Position numbers and translations under genes: made by a program
In this document: positions 1-6,634 of the stretch, piece after piece
Position numbering within the stretch: position 1 is the stretch's first letter
Layout: each line of letters starts with the position of its first letter
The notes under the pieces: generated by a model
Seen by the model: only the letters and a program-made list of their open reading frames with translations
What the model was told of the DNA's origin: nothing
Database searches by the model: none
Assembly: GCF_000814905.1 (NCBI RefSeq)
Contig: NZ_JXAG01000035.1
Span: 186,001 to 250,000, forward strand
Length of the DNA: 64,000 nt
Direction: 5' to 3'
From: Enterobacter sp. Bisph1
GTDB taxonomy: Bacteria > Pseudomonadota > Gammaproteobacteria > Enterobacterales > Enterobacteriaceae

Positions 1-33
1 GTGTTATATGGAATTCCCGGTCAGGACGTACGA

Positions 34-600
34 ATGAACTTATCCGCTACCCTTCTCCTCGCTTTTGGCATGTCCATGGACGCCTTTGCCGCCTCTATCG
101 GTAAGGGAGCCACATTACACAAACCGAAATTCTCAGAAGCGCTGCGCACCGGACTTATCTTTGGCGTGATTGAAACGTTGACGCCGCTGATTGGCTGGGG
201 CCTGGGGCTGTTGGCGACGCAGTTTGTGCTGGAGTGGAATCACTGGATTGCGTTCGTCCTGCTGGTCTTTCTCGGCGGTCGTATGGTTATCGAAGGGGTG
301 CGCGGCGATGATGGCAGTGAAGGGCAAACGCCTCATCGCCATGGTTTCTGGCTGCTGGTAACCACGGCGATCGCCACCAGCCTGGACGCTATGGCCGTCG
401 GCGTAGGTCTCGCCTTCCTGCAGGTGAACATAGTGGCTACCGCGCTGGCGATTGGCTGCGCGACGTTAATTATGTCTACAATCGGCATGATGCTTGGGCG
501 CTTTATTGGCCCTCTGCTTGGCAAGCGCGCAGAAATCCTCGGCGGTGTGGTGCTGATGGGTATCGGCGCGCAGATCCTGTGGAGCCACTTTGCGGGTTAG
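34..600 (+). CDS. mntP: Manganese efflux pump MntP
   Basis: MntP (formerly YebN) exports Mn2+ across the inner membrane and protects against manganese overload. The 188-residue product is almost entirely hydrophobic, with about six membrane segments in two repeated halves. Each half carries an acidic motif in a helix: MSMDAFAAS near residue 15 and TSLDAMAVG near residue 115, typical of the family. The frame is open from base 1, but the ATG at 34 gives the family length and the usual N-terminus MNLSATLL. In E. coli a Mn2+ riboswitch (yybP-ykoY) lies upstream; here that region falls outside the window. It converges on rlmA, whose stop overlaps the mntP stop by 4 bp. Identification is by recalled similarity over the full length. 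Confidence 0.95.
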   Translation: MNLSATLLLAFGMSMDAFAASIGKGATLHKPKFSEALRTGLIFGVIETLTPLIGWGLGLLATQFVLEWNHWIAFVLLVFLGGRMVIEGVRGDDGSEGQTPHRHGFWLLVTTAIATSLDAMAVGVGLAFLQVNIVATALAIGCATLIMSTIGMMLGRFIGPLLGKRAEILGGVVLMGIGAQILWSHFAG

Positions 601-1412
601 CTTTCCCGCGTCAGGGTGTGGAGAGTGAAATCCGTCTGGCAACGGAACTGATCCATTGCGGCTAATTGCTCCCACACTTCCGCTTTGGCGCGCCAGGCAA
701 AAGGCGTCATCTGCAGTAACGCAACGGCCTCGTGGCCCGTAAGATTCATTTCGTAAGCCAGTGATTGTTGATCCAGCAGACGAAAGCCCTCGATCTCGCC
801 GCTGTTCTCGCTGTGTAAATGCACCTCATCGTAGATTAATCCCTTTAGTTCCATTAAATGGCGCGGCCCCGGCGATGCAGTGATCACGATACCTTCAGGT
901 TTTATCACCCGTGCCAGCTCTTGTGCCTTGCAGGGGGCGTAAATACGCACCAGCCCATCAATGGAACCCTCTTCAAACGGCAAGCGATGGCTGGAGGCAA
1001 CGCAAAACATAATGTCCGAATAGCGTTTTGCCGCCGCGCGAATCGCCGCTTTTGACACATCCAGCCCCAGCATTTGCGCACCATGAAGCCGGGCGACGCG
1101 GGCAAATTTCTCAGTGTAATACCCTTCTCCGCAGCCAATATCCAGCACGGCATCGGCTGACGCTGGCAAGCGCGCGTGCAGTATATCGCCGAGAGTATCG
1201 CGCAACGGCTGATAATGACCCGCGTCGAGAAAAGCCCGGCGTGCCTGCATCATCTCTGCGCTGTCGCCTGGATCTTTTGAGCGCTTATGCTGCACCGGTA
1301 AAAGGTTCACATAGCCCTCTTTCGCAATATCAAATTGATGCCGCTGCGTACAGAAAAAGGCATTATCGCGACGGTGCAATGGCGCGTGGCAGAGCGGACA
1401 ACTGAAAGGCAT
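597..1412 (-). CDS. rlmA: 23S rRNA (guanine745-N1)-methyltransferase RlmA
   Basis: RlmA methylates N1 of G745 in 23S rRNA using S-adenosylmethionine. The 271-residue protein starts with a zinc-finger-like module (Cys5, Cys8, Cys21, His25) that helps bind rRNA. A Rossmann methyltransferase domain follows, with the SAM-binding signature [11 protein letters not shown] near residue 90. Length agrees with E. coli RlmA (269). It is transcribed convergently to mntP and tandem with cspC, whose terminator lies just upstream. Nothing is unusual in the sequence. Confidence 0.94.
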   Translation of the reverse strand: MPFSCPLCHAPLHRRDNAFFCTQRHQFDIAKEGYVNLLPVQHKRSKDPGDSAEMMQARRAFLDAGHYQPLRDTLGDILHARLPASADAVLDIGCGEGYYTEKFARVARLHGAQMLGLDVSKAAIRAAAKRYSDIMFCVASSHRLPFEEGSIDGLVRIYAPCKAQELARVIKPEGIVITASPGPRHLMELKGLIYDEVHLHSENSGEIEGFRLLDQQSLAYEMNLTGHEAVALLQMTPFAWRAKAEVWEQLAAMDQFRCQTDFTLHTLTRES

Positions 1413-1474
1413 AAAGACTCCGGGGCGTTCTTAAAGGGCGAGAGTTTACCGCTATTTGTTACACCGTGGAAATT

Positions 1475-1502
1475 AAAAAGCCCCGCACGATGGCGAGGCT
1501 TT
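1475..1502 (-). terminator. Rho-independent terminator of cspC
   Basis: On the minus strand a GC-rich hairpin (AGCCTCGC pairing with GCGGGGCT, one mismatch, short loop) is followed by a TTTTT run. It sits about 50 bp downstream of the cspC stop and upstream of rlmA, so it ends the cspC transcript. Confidence 0.75.
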
Positions 1503-1552
1503 ATGTCTGACATTGATGCGCTATAGGCGCTTCAAGTTCAAGGGTATCGAAA

Positions 1553-1762
1553 TCAGATAGCAGTTACGTTAACTGCAGCTGGGCCTTTCTGGCCGTCCTG
1601 AATTTCAAACTCAACGTTCTGGCCTTCGGCCAGAGTTTTGAAGCCGTTACCCTGGATTGCAGAGAAGTGTACGAATACATCTTTGCTGCCGTCAGCCGGA
1701 GTAATGAAACCAAAACCTTTAGACTCGTTGAACCACTTAACTTGACCTTTAATCTTTGCCAT
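1553..1762 (-). CDS. cspC: Cold-shock-family RNA chaperone CspC
   Basis: CspC is a constitutive single-stranded RNA-binding protein that stabilises stress mRNAs and acts as a transcription antiterminator. The 69-residue product is one OB-fold cold-shock domain with both RNP motifs (KGFGFI and VFVHF); it looks identical to E. coli CspC as I recall it. Two extra in-frame residues upstream (MQ) are ignored because the family starts at MAKIKGQ. The start overlaps the 3' end of the yobF frame, which suggests translational coupling. Confidence 0.97.
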
Positions 1763-1916
1763 TTGCAAAATTCCTTAATGTATATACTTCGCCCGCAGGC
1801 ATTGACTGAGAAAACTGAGACATTACTGCTTGAGGCACTAATATAAGGTTCGGCAGAGAAGCTGTATTCAACGAAACGTGTTTACTCAGGACTTCTTTAC
1901 TGATAATGCCACACAT
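1749..1916 (-). CDS. yobF: YobF-like small protein with frameshifted C-terminus
   Basis: YobF is a heat-inducible small protein of unknown function encoded just ahead of cspC. Here codons 1-14 ([14 protein letters not shown]) match E. coli YobF, but from codon 15 this frame diverges. The conserved continuation ([12 protein letters not shown], then ASSSNVSV) is present in a different frame, as if one base had been lost from codon 15. As read here the product has 55 residues and its stop lies inside cspC, overlapping it by 14 bp. The E. coli-like frame meets no early stop and runs on into cspC. It may be a decayed gene, a lineage-specific C-terminus, or a sequencing error. Confidence 0.55.
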
Positions 1917-2428
1917 AAACAGAACTGTACCTCGATTGACCCACAAATGAGTTATCACATAATACGTAAATTATGGCAAGCCATTTTTAAACGTGTCTGG
2001 ATCCGCCGCACAAATCCTAAGGTTATCACACCAGCGCCTGCACGATTATGCATTACAATGAACGTTATAACAGACGCTGCAAAGAGGATTATTACAACCT
2101 GCAACGGCGGATTTCTCACTACAGCTCAACGGCTTCCGTTCTTCCACGCGGCTAAAGGTAGCGTTAGCATATAGCGTATATCGTAAGAACTTTTTGCGAA
2201 TACTTATACCTTTTTTGTCACCCAGGAAGATTCTTAAACAAATATACCCGCCAGGGTAACTATTACTGCACTGTACTAAGGATAGCTGCGGTGCAAATAA
2301 GCACAGTTGTGCACCAAAATAATGAAATTATGATGACACTGCCTCATAAAAAGGCAAAGAAAACGTTTCGATAAATATAAAACAGGCTATTTATAAATCA
2401 ATCTGCGCTTTTTACACTACTGGAAGAA
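1917..2428. other. Intergenic region upstream of yobF-cspC
   Basis: This AT-rich stretch of about 510 bp lies between the MBL-fold hydrolase gene and yobF-cspC. It must contain the yobF-cspC promoter and leader. On the minus strand AT-rich hexamers such as TATAAG and TATATG occur around 2170-2205 that could be -10 elements, but I could not pair them with a convincing -35. I see no credible coding frame, including the 98-codon open frame at 1878-2174 on the plus strand. Confidence 0.4.
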
Positions 2429-3418
2429 TTAACGCAGAGGTAAATACTGGCCGATTTTTAAGATCCTGAAGTTATCAATATCTTTTGCCGCTTCGCTTAA
2501 TGCCTTACGCAACTCTCGTACCGGTTCGTCAAGGGATTCATCCGCCAGCTCAAATACGCCCCAATGGATGGGGAAAGCCAGCGGAGCGCCTAACTGCTGC
2601 CAAAGGGCAACAGCGCTTTGCGGATCCATATGGTTCATCGCCATAAACCAGCGTGGCGCATAAGCGCCAATGGGCAGCGCGACGGTATCGAGTTTTCCTA
2701 ACCGTTCGGGGATGGTCAGCAGCTCAGGTGTATAACCCGTATCACCGGCAAACCAGAAACGCTGCGTTGATGAGGCGATAACCCAGCCGCACCACAAGGA
2801 ACGATTACGATCCCAAAAGGTGCGCATGCTCCAGTGTTGTGCAGGCACGGCGGTATAGCTTAAGCCCTGAAAGTTAACGCTCTGCCACCAGTCCAACTCG
2901 CTAACGTGTTGCGCACCGCGCCGGCGCATCCAGTGGCCCAACCCCAGCGGCACCAAAAAGCGCACATCAGGAAAACGACGCAGGAGTGCACGCAGCGTCC
3001 AGGCATCCAGATGATCGTAATGATTATGAGAAATAACAATCGCGTCCAGTTGCGGGATGTCGGCAATAGAGAGGGCGAGCGGTGTTTGACGTTGCGGGCC
3101 GGCAAAACTGACCGGCGAGGCGCGGCGGGAAAATACCGGATCGGTGAGGAGATACTGCCCTTCTATGCGCACCAGCATACTGGCATGGCCCAGCCACCAC
3201 AGACCGTCATCATCACCAGAAAGGGTTGCTTGTTGCCACCACTGTTCAATAAAGCCCGCGTAACCGCTGGAGGGTGGTCGGGGGAGCCGGGCTGCCTTTC
3301 GCTCGTTGCGCCAGCGCTTGACGTCTCCGGGCTGATAGACCGTCGGTGTTGTGTTGCAAAAACCTTCCGGGGTGTGGTGCGAGATGCTGGGATTATACCA
3401 AGGGTTTTTCCATGCCAT
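2429..3418 (-). CDS. Metallo-beta-lactamase-fold hydrolase (NAPE-PLD/UlaG-like)
   Basis: This 329-residue protein has the metal-binding signature HNHYDHLD near residue 131. Further conserved elements are WLGHASMLV (residues 75-83), AGDTGYTPE around 225 and a late HWG around 288. Together these define the MBL-fold hydrolase branch that includes NAPE-hydrolysing phospholipase D. It lacks a signal peptide, so it is likely cytoplasmic, and its substrate is unknown. A good ribosome site (GAGGAGGG) precedes the ATG. It lies 18 bp after yebO on the same strand and is probably co-transcribed with it. E. coli K-12 has no gene here, so this is an accessory insertion into the cspC-yebO interval. Confidence 0.8.
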   Translation of the reverse strand: MAWKNPWYNPSISHHTPEGFCNTTPTVYQPGDVKRWRNERKAARLPRPPSSGYAGFIEQWWQQATLSGDDDGLWWLGHASMLVRIEGQYLLTDPVFSRRASPVSFAGPQRQTPLALSIADIPQLDAIVISHNHYDHLDAWTLRALLRRFPDVRFLVPLGLGHWMRRRGAQHVSELDWWQSVNFQGLSYTAVPAQHWSMRTFWDRNRSLWCGWVIASSTQRFWFAGDTGYTPELLTIPERLGKLDTVALPIGAYAPRWFMAMNHMDPQSAVALWQQLGAPLAFPIHWGVFELADESLDEPVRELRKALSEAAKDIDNFRILKIGQYLPLR

Positions 3419-3436
3419 CTCGCCCTCCTCTTCAGG

Positions 3437-3724
3437 TTAGCGTTCTGCCACCAGCCGGATGAAATCATCATCGGCCTTGTCTTGCGTGTTGACCTGCTCA
3501 GGCACTACGTTTTTTTCGGGTTCATTAGACTCGCAAAGACGACGCAGCAAAGCCGTTTGACGCTTTTGCTGATCCAGCAGCGCTTCCAGTAGCGCAATCT
3601 GTTGATTGGTGCGGGAACTGGCACGATTGATAAAGAACCACAATACCAGACCAACAAGCAGAACCACCAAAGAGATCATCAGCGGCGCAAAAGTCATTAC
3701 GCCGGAATTCATTACTTCATTCAT
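3437..3724 (-). CDS. yebO: YebO family single-pass membrane protein
   Basis: YebO is a conserved enterobacterial membrane protein of unknown function. The product has 95 residues, with one transmembrane helix at about 13-32 (LMISLVVLLVGLVLWFF). A charged, coiled-coil-like segment (ALLDQQKRQTALLRRL) and an acidic tail follow, ending in IRLVAER as in E. coli. The ATG at 3724 gives the same length as E. coli YebO; the frame is open nine codons further upstream. It lies downstream of mgrB on the same strand. Confidence 0.85.
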   Translation of the reverse strand: MNEVMNSGVMTFAPLMISLVVLLVGLVLWFFINRASSRTNQQIALLEALLDQQKRQTALLRRLCESNEPEKNVVPEQVNTQDKADDDFIRLVAER

Positions 3725-3798
3725 TTTACCACCTCTAGATAGACGCGGCATTTTACCACTGGTATCACAGAAGGATATCTTTCACTGAAAAAATGCCG

Positions 3799-3942
3799 TT
3801 ACCAGGGGATGAATTTATTGATAATGCAGATGCCGCTGTAGAATTTTACATCTTGATCACACATTACGTTAACCATTTGAGTCCAGAGCAGCAGGCAAAC
3901 TACCAATACGGCAGCCAGCAGCAGCCATCTATATTTTCTCAC
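3799..3942 (-). CDS. mgrB: PhoQ kinase inhibitor MgrB
   Basis: MgrB is a small inner-membrane protein that binds PhoQ and feeds back negatively on the PhoPQ system; its loss causes colistin resistance in several enterobacteria. The gene is 47 codons, starts with GTG, and reads MRKYRWLLL through to NKFIPW. A single transmembrane helix spans about residues 6-24. The two cysteines needed for the periplasmic disulfide (Cys28 and Cys39) and the conserved CDQDV and INKFIPW segments are all present, so the gene appears intact. A candidate PhoP box lies about 50 bp upstream. Confidence 0.93.
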   Translation of the reverse strand: MRKYRWLLLAAVLVVCLLLWTQMVNVMCDQDVKFYSGICIINKFIPW

Positions 3943-3991
3943 TCCACTCTCCGATAGGTTGCAGGGTGTAACCAGGTTAGCATGGCTTGCT

Positions 3992-4008
3992 TAAACCGCG
4001 ACTAACTG
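3992..4008 (-). promoter_or_regulatory. Candidate PhoP box of mgrB
   Basis: On the minus strand the direct hexamers CAGTTA-N5-GGTTTA occur, with the 11-bp period of a PhoP box (consensus T/GGTTTA repeated at 11 bp). The downstream half is a perfect match and the upstream half is degenerate. The site is about 50 bp before the mgrB start, which fits the known PhoP activation of mgrB. Confidence 0.5.
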
Positions 4009-4101
4009 TATCTCCTTTCGGTAATTTTAGGAATGATCGACTTTTTCACGGGATGAATACCATAGTGTTAATAACCGTCTACCGATAAGCAAGGAGCGGA
4101 T

Positions 4102-4341
4102 ATGCGTACACTCTTTCGATGCCTTATCTTTCTGGCACTGGCGTGGGTTGGGCTCTTGCTGAGTGGTTACGGCGTACTGGTGAAGAGTGCGGAGAACGCA
4201 GCGGGTCTGGGCTTAAAGTGTACATATGCAACCGCGCGAGGCACCAGTACCGCACAGTATCTGCATACCAGTAACGGCTTTTTGGGGCTGGCAAATTGCC
4301 CGCTGTTACGTAAAAGCGATACCGTCATCGATAACGGCTAA
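4102..4341 (+). CDS. yobH: YobH family small exported or membrane protein
   Basis: YobH is a 79-residue protein of unknown function conserved in enterobacteria. The N-terminus is a hydrophobic segment (residues 5-26) that could be a signal peptide or membrane anchor. A periplasmic-type domain follows with two cysteines (in LKCTYATARG and ANCPLLRKS), suggesting a disulfide. Length and sequence match E. coli YobH. It has an AAGGAGCGG ribosome site and is divergent from mgrB. Confidence 0.85.
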   Translation: MRTLFRCLIFLALAWVGLLLSGYGVLVKSAENAAGLGLKCTYATARGTSTAQYLHTSNGFLGLANCPLLRKSDTVIDNG

Positions 4342-4355
4342 CCTTCATCTACAAA

Positions 4356-4379
4356 AAAGCCGCCTTTTCAGGCGGCTTT
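4356..4379. terminator. Bidirectional terminator between yobH and kdgR
   Basis: A perfect 9-bp stem AAAGCCGCC/GGCGGCTTT encloses the loop TTTTCA, with A-tracts before and T-tracts after. It can terminate both convergent genes. Confidence 0.85.
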
Positions 4380-4389
4380 ATCACTTTAT

Positions 4390-5181
4390 TCAGAACGGAT
4401 AGTCGTTATAACCCATCTGCTCAGAAATCTTACGCGCCGCCTGGTGCAACATTTCTACGTACTCGTGAAGACGCTCTTCAGAGAAACGCAGCGTCGGGAA
4501 AGAGATGCTCAATCCCGCTATCACCACGCCGAAACGGTCGAAAACCGGTACGCCGATGCAGCGTAAGCCCTCTTCCTGCTCTTCATTGTCTTCGCCATAG
4601 CCCTGCTGGCGAACAATATCCAGCATCGGCAATAGATCTTCGGTACTGGTAATGGTGCGCTCGGTGCTGCGTTTATATTCTACGCCTTCGAGGATTTGCT
4701 TCACTTCCTCACGATCGCGCCACGCTAACAGCACTTTACCAATTGCGGTACTGTACAGCGGGTTGCGACGGCCAATACGCGAATACATGCGCAGGTTATA
4801 CATGGAATCAATTTTATGGATGTAGACAATGCTGTCTTCATCCAGCGCACCCAGATGGATGGTCTCTTTCGTCAAACGAGAAAGCTCACGCATCTGGATA
4901 TCCGCGCTGCGAATCAAATCAACATTTTGTAATGCGCGCGCGCCAAGCTCAAACAGCTTTAGCGTCAGGGAGTACTTCTCGGATTCCCCTTCCTGTGCGA
5001 CATAACCTAACGACTTCATGGTTTGCAAAAAGCGATAAACGGTGCTTTTCGACATCATGACACGCTGCGAGAGCTCGGTAATGCCTATCTCACGCTCTTC
5101 GCCCAGCGCCTGCAGAATGCCAAATACCTTCAATACTGAAGAGACAGAATCTGGCTGCTTGTCCAACTCTGCGATTGCCAT
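4390..5181 (-). CDS. kdgR: IclR-family repressor KdgR
   Basis: KdgR represses genes for uptake and breakdown of pectin-derived oligomers and 2-keto-3-deoxygluconate (KDG); KDG releases it from DNA. The 263-residue protein has an N-terminal winged helix-turn-helix (ITELSQRVMMSKSTVYRFLQ, residues 34-53) and a C-terminal IclR effector domain ending near EEQEEGLRCIG and FPTLRF. Length equals E. coli KdgR. The likely pectin-type targets in this window are the GH105 hydrolase and GPH transporter at 54.1-56.9 kb, and eda supplies the last step of KDG catabolism. Confidence 0.96.
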   Translation of the reverse strand: MAIAELDKQPDSVSSVLKVFGILQALGEEREIGITELSQRVMMSKSTVYRFLQTMKSLGYVAQEGESEKYSLTLKLFELGARALQNVDLIRSADIQMRELSRLTKETIHLGALDEDSIVYIHKIDSMYNLRMYSRIGRRNPLYSTAIGKVLLAWRDREEVKQILEGVEYKRSTERTITSTEDLLPMLDIVRQQGYGEDNEEQEEGLRCIGVPVFDRFGVVIAGLSISFPTLRFSEERLHEYVEMLHQAARKISEQMGYNDYPF

Positions 5182-5226
5182 TAATTACCTCATCGCCTTG
5201 TTTTAGAAAATTCAGAATCGGTTTTT

Positions 5227-5255
5227 ATTATAAATTCCTCATCACGCCGCCGCAA
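5227..5255 (-). promoter_or_regulatory. Predicted sigma-70 promoter of kdgR
   Basis: The minus strand has TTGCGG (5250-5255), a 17-bp spacer, then a consensus TATAAT (5227-5232) about 45 bp before the kdgR ATG. It is the best sigma-70-like match in this intergenic region. Confidence 0.6.
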
Positions 5256-5528
5256 TGCGCGTTTCGCAACTTCGTTACAAATCTGCGACATAAAACCGGA
5301 ATGCCAATGATAGAAGCATTAGACAAATGACATTGTGAGATTAGCCCTAAATTTTACATGGATAAATAATGGCGCAACGCCTGGCAGGTTACCGTGGGCG
5401 TGGAAAGAACGGAATGGCAAAGGGATAAGCTGTGTAAAGGTTTAATGTTTCTGATACGCAGAGCTCGCCGTTACAAAGCGGCCTTACCGCTGTCTTAATA
5501 TGCCAGCGAACCCGCGTGAGCAAAAAAA

Positions 5529-5550
5529 ACGCGTCATTCGACGCGTTTTT
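5529..5550. terminator. Terminator downstream of htpX
   Basis: The 7-bp stem ACGCGTC/GACGCGT with loop ATTC is flanked by an A-run and a T-run, so it can terminate in either direction. On the minus strand it follows the htpX stop by about 15 bp. Confidence 0.85.
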
Positions 5551-5562
5551 TATGCGATACCG

Positions 5563-6444
5563 TTACTTGAGATACTGGCCGGAGCGCAACGCTTCAATGC
5601 GTTTATCCAGCGGCGGGTGCGTCATAAACAGTTCGCTCAGGGATTTTGACTTCCCGTTGATGCAGAACGCCATCATGCTGCTCGCTTCCTGCGGCTCATA
5701 GCTGGTTTTCAGACGCTGAAGCGCAGCGATCATTTTTTCACGACCCACCAGTTTTGCCGATCCGGCATCAGCATGGAATTCGCGGTAACGGGAGAACCAC
5801 ATGGTGATGATGCTCGCAAGGATACCAAACACCAGTTCCAGAACCGTTGCCACCGCAAAATAGATCAGCGGGTTGCCGTTACTCTCTTCGCCCTCATCAC
5901 GGTTGCCGCTGAGGAAACCAGAAGCGATTTGCGCGATGATGCGTGAAATAAAGATAACAAAGGTGTTCACCACGCCCTGAATCAGCGTCATGGTCACCAT
6001 GTCACCATTGGCGATATGGCTTATTTCATGGGCGATAACTGCTTCCGCCTCATCGCGGCTCATGTTTTGCAACAGGCCGGTGCTGACGGCAACCAGCGAC
6101 GCGTCACGACGCGCGCCCGTGGCAAACGCATTGATATCCGGCGCATGATAAATGGCAACCTGCGGCATCGCAATGCCCGCCTGGCGAGACTGACGGGCAA
6201 CGGTGTCCATCAGCCAGCGTTCCATATCGTTACGCGGTTGCTCAATAACTTCACCACCTACGGATTTCAGGGCCATCCATTTCGACATTAGAAGCGAAAC
6301 GAACGAGCCGCCAAAACCAAACAGCAGCGCCATAATTAACAAGCCCTGAACGCTGCTCGACTGAATGCCCGTTAAGCTCAACACCAGACCGAACACCATC
6401 ATGACGGCAAGGTTGGTTAATAGGAAGAGCGCGATTCGCATCAT
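5563..6444 (-). CDS. htpX: Heat-shock membrane metalloprotease HtpX
   Basis: HtpX is an M48 zinc endopeptidase of the inner membrane that degrades misfolded membrane proteins together with FtsH. The 293-residue protein has two N-terminal transmembrane helices (about 4-25 and 34-54), the zinc motif HEISH near residue 138 and two further hydrophobic segments around 158-210. The zinc-ligand glutamate is probably in [11 protein letters not shown]. Length equals E. coli HtpX. A strong sigma-32-type promoter lies upstream, consistent with heat induction. Confidence 0.96.
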   Translation of the reverse strand: MMRIALFLLTNLAVMMVFGLVLSLTGIQSSSVQGLLIMALLFGFGGSFVSLLMSKWMALKSVGGEVIEQPRNDMERWLMDTVARQSRQAGIAMPQVAIYHAPDINAFATGARRDASLVAVSTGLLQNMSRDEAEAVIAHEISHIANGDMVTMTLIQGVVNTFVIFISRIIAQIASGFLSGNRDEGEESNGNPLIYFAVATVLELVFGILASIITMWFSRYREFHADAGSAKLVGREKMIAALQRLKTSYEPQEASSMMAFCINGKSKSLSELFMTHPPLDKRIEALRSGQYLK

Positions 6445-6494
6445 AATTTCTTTAACCTCAATTTAACAAAACGCACTATGCGATTACCCACATC

Positions 6495-6520
6495 GTATGG
6501 GCGTACCGACTATTTTCAAG
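6495..6520 (-). promoter_or_regulatory. Sigma-32 (heat-shock) promoter of htpX
   Basis: The minus strand reads CTTGAAA (6514-6520), a 12-bp spacer, then CCCATAC (6495-6501). This is a near-perfect match to the sigma-32 consensus CTTGAAA / CCCATnT. It is about 50 bp upstream of the htpX start, and htpX is a known heat-shock gene. Confidence 0.85.
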
Positions 6521-6596
6521 CATCAAAGCCGCGTAAGTCACGAGAAAGACACAACTTTACATTTTGTCGTGCCTTGCTTACGCCGGAGGGGAGTTG

Positions 6597-6630
6597 TTAA
6601 AAAATCAGGCACAATTTCTTGTGCCTGATT
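6597..6630 (-). terminator. Terminator of proQ-prc
   Basis: A perfect 10-bp stem AATCAGGCAC/GTGCCTGATT is followed on the minus strand by a T-run. It begins a few bases after the prc stop codon. Confidence 0.88.
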
Positions 6631-6634
6631 TTTT

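Larger units (their letters stand above)
5182..5562. other. Intergenic region where E. coli carries yebQ
   Basis: These 381 bp between kdgR and htpX contain the kdgR promoter and the htpX terminator and no credible gene. E. coli K-12 has the transporter gene yebQ here. I see no remnant of it. Confidence 0.5.

Noticed and set aside
1-33. GTG at base 1 as the mntP start
   Set aside because: It gives 11 extra residues not found in the family; the ATG at 34 gives the standard 188 residues.
1878-2174. 98-codon open frame on the plus strand upstream of cspC
   Set aside because: No ribosome site, unlikely amino acid composition, overlaps yobF in antisense and has no family resemblance.
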